From NCBI RefSeq assembly GCF_008638365.1, contig NZ_VWVU01000004.1, positions 1 to 64,000 on the forward strand: a stretch of 64,000 nucleotides of DNA, in the 5' to 3' direction. Under the pieces are notes generated by a model, which was not told the origin of the DNA, ran no database searches, and worked only from the letters and a program-made list of their open reading frames with translations. The stretch comes from Nocardiopsis quinghaiensis (GTDB lineage Bacteria; Actinomycetota; Actinomycetes; Streptosporangiales; Streptosporangiaceae). The position numbers were made by a program, and so were the translations under genes. Numbering within the stretch: the first letter of the stretch is position 1; each line of letters opens with the position of its first letter. Below are positions 59,855 to 64,000 of the stretch, one piece after another.

Positions 59855-60673
59855 TCAGTTCTGGGTTCTCGCCCGCCGGAGCACGTGCAGCGCCTCCGGA
59901 CCGGTGTTGAGAAGAAGGTCGATCGCCGACAGGCGGGGCACGAAGTCGCCCGGGCCGCGTGCGTGTTGCGGGTACACCGGGTGCCGGAAGCCCTGCCACT
60001 CGACGTCGATGCCGTAGCGGCGCAGGGTCTCGGGCTCCAGGTAGTCCCTCGCCCCGTCGCCGGAGAGCATGGTGGTGGCCCCCGCCTTGGCGCAGACCTG
60101 GGCGAGGAGTTCGCTCTTGTGCCCGGGGAAGTCCCCCATCTCACTGGCGAGCAGCAGCGGGGTGTCGATGCCCAGTCCCCGCATCAGCAGGCGTGTCGTC
60201 GCGATGGCCAGTTCCGTGAGACCGTTCCACTCCTGCTCGTACAAGTGGGCGACCTCGTCGCGGTAGTCGCCCCAGTACGGGGACTTGCGGTAACAGTGTT
60301 CCGCGAGTGCCTTGTAGTGTTTGTGCTTCCATTTCTGACTGTTGTCAACAACTTTGTCCTGTATGCGGTCATCCCGGCTTCCCTGGACGACCGGGACGGT
60401 GAGCAGGACGGGTTCTCCGCTTCCTGCCACATAGTTTCGGTTCTGCCATCCGCGCCGCTCGAACTGGACGTTATCCAACATGACGAAACGGTCGGAACGG
60501 TCAATCTTGTCCAAAAGTCCGAGCCACGGAAGGTAGTGCGGCTGGTGGAGCGCCACCGTGACTCCGGCGGCCCTGTCACTGGTCGTGTCGGTACGGCTCC
60601 CCGGCTCGGAGTCCCGGGGGCCGTCGGCACGACCGGGCGATGAGGATGACGGTACGCCGGTCACGACGAGCAT
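59855..60673 (-). CDS. WbqC-family protein
   Basis: A 272-residue member of the WbqC-like family. Core motifs are LHQPHYLPWLGLLDKI, MLDNVQFERRGWQNRNYV and LSGDGARDYL; WbqC is found in O-antigen gene sets and is thought to help install amino-acid or acyl groups on sugars. A Ser/Gly-rich N-terminal extension (1-36) may be spurious, but AGAAGGGGGA precedes this ATG. First gene of the glycan operon; divergent from the GT2 gene. Confidence 0.8.
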   Translation of the reverse strand: MLVVTGVPSSSSPGRADGPRDSEPGSRTDTTSDRAAGVTVALHQPHYLPWLGLLDKIDRSDRFVMLDNVQFERRGWQNRNYVAGSGEPVLLTVPVVQGSRDDRIQDKVVDNSQKWKHKHYKALAEHCYRKSPYWGDYRDEVAHLYEQEWNGLTELAIATTRLLMRGLGIDTPLLLASEMGDFPGHKSELLAQVCAKAGATTMLSGDGARDYLEPETLRRYGIDVEWQGFRHPVYPQHARGPGDFVPRLSAIDLLLNTGPEALHVLRRARTQN

Positions 60674-60936
60674 TCCCCCTTCTCTCCGTATGTTGCTTTG
60701 CGCGGATTTTTCCAGGACATGTACGTTCCGGGAGAAAGCGGTGTCGCTCCGCGCTCGCGGCTCACAAATATCATCTTATGGGTACCACCTCACGCAAGCT
60801 CGTGCATACGATTTGCGTGGCCTACATAGGACGTGAAACCGGGTGAACCTCTCGGTGTCGTAAGGCGTCAATATAACACCGGCTTTGTGGATTAATGCTG
60901 GTCCGAAATCGATAACTTCGGAGAGGTCCTAACGCT
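60674..60936. promoter_or_regulatory. AT-rich divergent promoter region of the glycan cluster
   Basis: 263 bases, clearly less GC-rich (for example CAAATATCATCTTATGG and CAATATAACACCGG). It must drive both the WbqC operon and the glycosyltransferase. No operator could be defined. Confidence 0.5.
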
Positions 60937-62448
60937 GTGCGTACCGCACGTTTCATCGGTGGCCTGCTGACAGGGCTGATCGCCCTGGCCCTGGCCGTCG
61001 CACTCTTTGTCTACTGGTTCGGCTTCGCGACGGACATGGCCGCGGCCTCGGGTCTGGGCACCCTCGGCTACGCGTTCCTGTGGCTGGCCTTCGGCGCCAA
61101 CCTGCTGCTGTGGACCGTCGTCGGGCTCGTGCGCCTGGGTGAGGACTCGGTGCGCGCCGTGGTCCGGCCACGGGGGTCCCGGCGCCGGCCCGTCGAGGGG
61201 GAGGCGGGCGAACGCGTCCTGGTCGGCGCGGGCGCCGTCCGCGCGGAACGGGACGCGGACACCGCCGAGGGGGAGTCCGCGCGCGCCCCGGCGGAGCGGC
61301 CGGACGGCACCGGTTCCGGGGCCGCCTCCCTGGCCGTGATCATCCCCGCGCACAACGAGGAGCCCGTCATCAGCGGGGCCCTCGCCTCGGCGATGGGGCT
61401 GTTCGAGCGCTGGGACGTCTACGTGGTCTCGGACGCCTCCAGGGACTCCACCGCCGCGATCGCGGCCCGGACCGGCGTGAACGTCCTCGAACTCCTCACC
61501 AACCGCGGCAAGGCCGGGGCCATCGAGGCGGTCCTGGAGGAGTTCGCGCTGACCGACAACTACGACGGCGTCCTCATCCTGGACGCCGACACCGAGCTCG
61601 ACCCCGGGTACGTCGACGGGGCCAGGCGGCAGTTGGCCGACCCGTCGGTGGCGGCCGTCGCGGGCTTCGTGGTCTCGGAGTGGAAGCCGCGCCAGCGGTC
61701 CTTCGTCGGCCGGACGATCTCCGCCTACCGCGACCGCCTGTACTTCATGCTCCAGTACCTCATGCGTTTCGGACAGACCTGGCGACACGCCAACACGGCC
61801 TTCATCGTGCCGGGCTTCGCCAGCGTCTACCGCAGTGAGGCGCTGAGGGAGATCGAGGTCAACCCCGAGGGGCTGGTGATCGAGGACTTCAACATGACCT
61901 TCGAGGTGCACCACAAGCGCCTCGGGCGTGTCTCGATGAACCCCGACACCAAGGCCTACAGCCAGGATCCCTTCACCTTCCGGGACTACTGCAGACAGGT
62001 CAGCCGGTGGACCCTGGGCTTCTGGCAGACGATCCGGCGGCACCGGGTGTGGCCGAGCCTGTTCTGGGCGTGCCTGTCGCTGTACGTCCTGGAGGTCGTG
62101 CTGGTCTCCCTGGTGCTGCTGGCCACCACGGTGGTCGGACTGTTCGTCCTCGCCGGGACGGTCGGCGGCGAGCCGTTCCTGAGCCTGCCGTTCTTCGGCG
62201 GGACCTTCACCGCGGTGACGGCCTTCCTGCCGCTGCTGGCGATCGGCATCGGCCTGTTCATCCCGGACTACATGCTCACCTGCCTGATGGCGGCGATCCG
62301 GCGGAGACCGTCCTACCTGCTCTACGGACTGCTCTTCCTGCCGATCCGGCTGGTGGACGCCTACCTCACGCTGCGGATGATCCCCAGGGCGTGGACCACC
62401 AGGTCCGACGGCCGGTGGAGCAGCCCCGGCCGCGTCTCGGGCGGGTGA
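60937..62448 (+). CDS. membrane glycosyltransferase family 2
   Basis: A 503-residue processive-type GT2. Two N-terminal helices are followed by a long charged loop, then the catalytic domain (about 130-350): VIIPAHNEEPVISG, DADTELDPGY (metal site), VIEDFNMTFEV (ED motif) and QVSRW (QxxRW). Three or four C-terminal helices follow. This layout matches poly-N-acetylglucosamine- or hyaluronan-like synthases. GTG start. It pairs with a PIG-L deacetylase across the divergent promoter. Confidence 0.88.
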   Translation: MRTARFIGGLLTGLIALALAVALFVYWFGFATDMAAASGLGTLGYAFLWLAFGANLLLWTVVGLVRLGEDSVRAVVRPRGSRRRPVEGEAGERVLVGAGAVRAERDADTAEGESARAPAERPDGTGSGAASLAVIIPAHNEEPVISGALASAMGLFERWDVYVVSDASRDSTAAIAARTGVNVLELLTNRGKAGAIEAVLEEFALTDNYDGVLILDADTELDPGYVDGARRQLADPSVAAVAGFVVSEWKPRQRSFVGRTISAYRDRLYFMLQYLMRFGQTWRHANTAFIVPGFASVYRSEALREIEVNPEGLVIEDFNMTFEVHHKRLGRVSMNPDTKAYSQDPFTFRDYCRQVSRWTLGFWQTIRRHRVWPSLFWACLSLYVLEVVLVSLVLLATTVVGLFVLAGTVGGEPFLSLPFFGGTFTAVTAFLPLLAIGIGLFIPDYMLTCLMAAIRRRPSYLLYGLLFLPIRLVDAYLTLRMIPRAWTTRSDGRWSSPGRVSGG

Positions 62449-62601
62449 TCCCACCCGTGTGGATGTGAGATCGTCCGGCCCCGCCCACCCCGGGAGCCCG
62501 CGGGGCCGGACAGCGTCTAGGCTGATCTCGCCCGCTCACGGACCGCGACACGCGAGGACCGGGGTGGGCGCACAGTCGTCGGATGGGGGTGTGGATCAGC
62601 C

Positions 62602-63009
62602 GTGGACAAGAGGCGTGTGTCGTTCGCGTCGTACCGGGTGCTCGCGTACGTGACCGGAATCTTCCTGCTGGGCCTGACCTTCGTGGCCATGCCCGCCAAG
62701 TACCTGATCGGGGAGACCGCCCGGTTCTCCCTGGTGGGCGCGCCCCAGGGCATGGAGCACTGGTTCGGCCCCGAGTCGCCGCTCATGCTGTTCATCGCGA
62801 TGCCGCACGGCTACGTCTACATGGCCTACGTGTTCGTGGTGCTGTGGGTCGCCCTGGACCGCCGCTGGGGCGCCGGGCGCACGCTGGGCGTGGCGCTCGC
62901 GGGCACGATCCCCGTGCTCGGGTTCGTGGTCGAGCACCGGATCGTCAGGTCGGAGCAGGCCAAGGACCGTGAGGCCGGACGGGCTCAGGAGCCCGCGGCC
63001 GCGGGCTGA
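62602..63009 (+). CDS. DUF3817 integral membrane protein
   Basis: A 135-residue protein with three helices and the DUF3817 features: YRVLAYVTGIFLLGLTFVAM, MPHGYVYMAYVFVVLWVAL and GFVVEHRIV. Function unknown, often near cytochrome-assembly genes. It overlaps the convergent SURF1 gene by 25 bases. Confidence 0.88.
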   Translation: MDKRRVSFASYRVLAYVTGIFLLGLTFVAMPAKYLIGETARFSLVGAPQGMEHWFGPESPLMLFIAMPHGYVYMAYVFVVLWVALDRRWGAGRTLGVALAGTIPVLGFVVEHRIVRSEQAKDREAGRAQEPAAAG

Positions 63010-63767
63010 TCCTCCCCGTCCTGTGAGGCCCCCTCCCGCCGGGAGCGGGCCTCCTTGAGCTCCCGGCGCATCAGGAGGATCCAGAAGACCACGCCGGAGA
63101 CGCCGAACATCGCCCACTGCACCGTGTAGCTGAGACTGCGCCAGTTGATCCTGGTCTCGGTGGGCGGCTCGGGCGGCGGTGCCGGGATGAGCGAGGCGGT
63201 GGCGGGGTCCTGCTCGGGCAGGATGACGTAGCCCTCGTAGAGGCGGTAGTCCCACTCGTTGACCAGTACGGACGTGGCGATGCGCTCGACCTGGCCCTCG
63301 GCGACCTCGACGGGCACGATCCCCTCGGCCCTCACCGGCGGCAGCAGCCATCCGGTGACCGTGACCTCGCCCCCGGGGACGGGCGGGACGTCCTGGCCCT
63401 CCTCGGCCCAGCCCCGGTTCACGGTGACGGCGACGTCGTCACCGGTGACGAGGGGGACGATGACGTCGTGTCCGCTCACGCCGTCGGAGACCCGGGGCAC
63501 CAGCAGTTGGGCCTCGGCGTCGTAGCGGCCCGTGGCCTCGACGGCGTTGTTGGCGAGCAAGTCGGGGTGCATGTACTCGCCCGGTTCCAGCAGGCCCGAG
63601 AGGGGCACGGCTTCGGCGAGGTCCTCGACCGGGTTGGTGATGACCTCCCGGTCGGGCTCGAAGGCCTGGACGAACTGCCACGAGGTCCCGGCGGTGCAGA
63701 CGACGGCGACCAGCACCACCAGCAGGTGGATGCCGAGCCACCGAGGGCTGAGGAGTGGTGATCTCAC
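62985..63767 (-). CDS. SURF1 family protein (copy 2)
   Basis: A 260-residue membrane protein: N-terminal helix LGIHLLVVLVAVVCTAGTSW, core DVIVPLVTGDDVAVTVNRGWAEEG, and C-terminal helix VQWAMFGVSGVVFWILLMRR. Role in cytochrome c oxidase assembly by family. It differs clearly from the SURF1 at 15594-16418, so the two are old paralogues. Ends inside the DUF3817 gene. Confidence 0.88.
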   Translation of the reverse strand: MRSPLLSPRWLGIHLLVVLVAVVCTAGTSWQFVQAFEPDREVITNPVEDLAEAVPLSGLLEPGEYMHPDLLANNAVEATGRYDAEAQLLVPRVSDGVSGHDVIVPLVTGDDVAVTVNRGWAEEGQDVPPVPGGEVTVTGWLLPPVRAEGIVPVEVAEGQVERIATSVLVNEWDYRLYEGYVILPEQDPATASLIPAPPPEPPTETRINWRSLSYTVQWAMFGVSGVVFWILLMRRELKEARSRREGASQDGEDQPAAAGS

Positions 63768-64000
63768 CGGACCAGGCTATGCGCGCCCCTCGAGCGCACC
63801 GGCATGACCCCTGATTGACGCTGCCCACACGGACTTGGTCCCGCGCTGCCAAGGAATGGTGATCACTTTAAGTAGTTTACTGTGACTCAGGGTTGTTCTT
63901 CGGTGGTGGGGTGGGTAGTGTCTCTATCAACGCGGGACGACAGGGTCGATTCCGCGGCAGGCCTTCCAGGCCGCGACTCCAGGGGGGAGGAGCCGCTGGC
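63768..64000. other. upstream region of a gene beyond the window
   Basis: 233 bases. AT-richer around 63865-63930, which may hold promoters for SURF1 on the minus strand and for a plus-strand gene. The last bases GGGGGGAGGAG look like a ribosome site, so a gene probably starts just after the window. Confidence 0.35.

Noticed and set aside
1..64000. CRISPR array, prophage, transposase or secondary-metabolite megasynthase
   Set aside because: No regularly spaced repeats, no phage structural or transposase motifs and no PKS/NRPS domains were seen in any frame.

Overview
The window is about 70% GC chromosomal DNA of an actinomycete. The 5S rRNA, a long secreted chaplin-like protein, a whiJ-type HTH/DUF397 locus, GTG/TTG starts and translationally coupled GTGA/ATGA gene junctions suggest a sporulating filamentous actinobacterium. 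My best guess is Nocardiopsaceae (Nocardiopsis-like); this rests on gene content and the look of the 5S sequence, not on a search. Gene density is normal. No prophage, insertion sequence, CRISPR array or tRNA was seen.

Layout. 1-170: end of an rRNA operon (5S and terminator). 386-7067: housekeeping genes, namely serB, a DUF1707/LiaF-like protein, a lone ABC ATPase, an SPFH protein, a TSUP exporter and an HD phosphohydrolase. 7417-11930: a TetR regulator with a hydrolase that has lost its nucleophile, an aldehyde dehydrogenase and an adenosine-deaminase family enzyme. 11964-16418: a CapA lipoprotein, a decayed catalase, a four-repeat chaplin with a sortase signal and a first SURF1. 16429-20900: methyltransferase, GNAT and an smr gene whose 3' end is present three times. 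The copies bracket a toxin-antitoxin pair and a DUF5946-like gene. A VOC protein follows.

20975-36793: acyl-CoA synthetase with an amidohydrolase, an Lrp regulator divergent from a CynX-type MFS, a second MFS, an OmpA-domain lipoprotein, lpdA, a DedA-family protein, a large unknown protein, an AlkZ-like glycosylase and a GNAT enzyme. 36916-40121: a whiJ-like cluster (ATPase, companion protein, HTH, DUF397) followed by a Pro/Arg-rich protein coupled to a 31-codon ORF. 40174-46870: MmyB-like regulator with SDR, a fused HAD/GH15 protein, a methyltransferase and a second SDR. 47043-48231: hisE-hisG. 48323-50221: MerR, a spermidine-synthase-like protein and an EF-hand protein.

50391-55810: the phosphate-uptake locus. 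pstS-pstC-pstA form one unit. pstB and a response regulator with a degenerate receiver form another. Each unit is preceded by repeats resembling PHO boxes. 56156-57625: thioredoxin and two DUF202 membrane proteins. 57943-62448: a small surface-glycan-like cluster (epimerase, PIG-L deacetylase, WbqC protein, divergent from a membrane GT2). 62602-63767: DUF3817 protein and a second SURF1, overlapping tail to tail. The last 230 bases lead into a gene outside the window.

The most interesting points are the repeated smr 3' ends, which look like serial insertion at one site, the four-domain chaplin, the pst locus with its atypical regulator, the degenerate phosphatase-like domain fused to GH15, and the glycan cluster.
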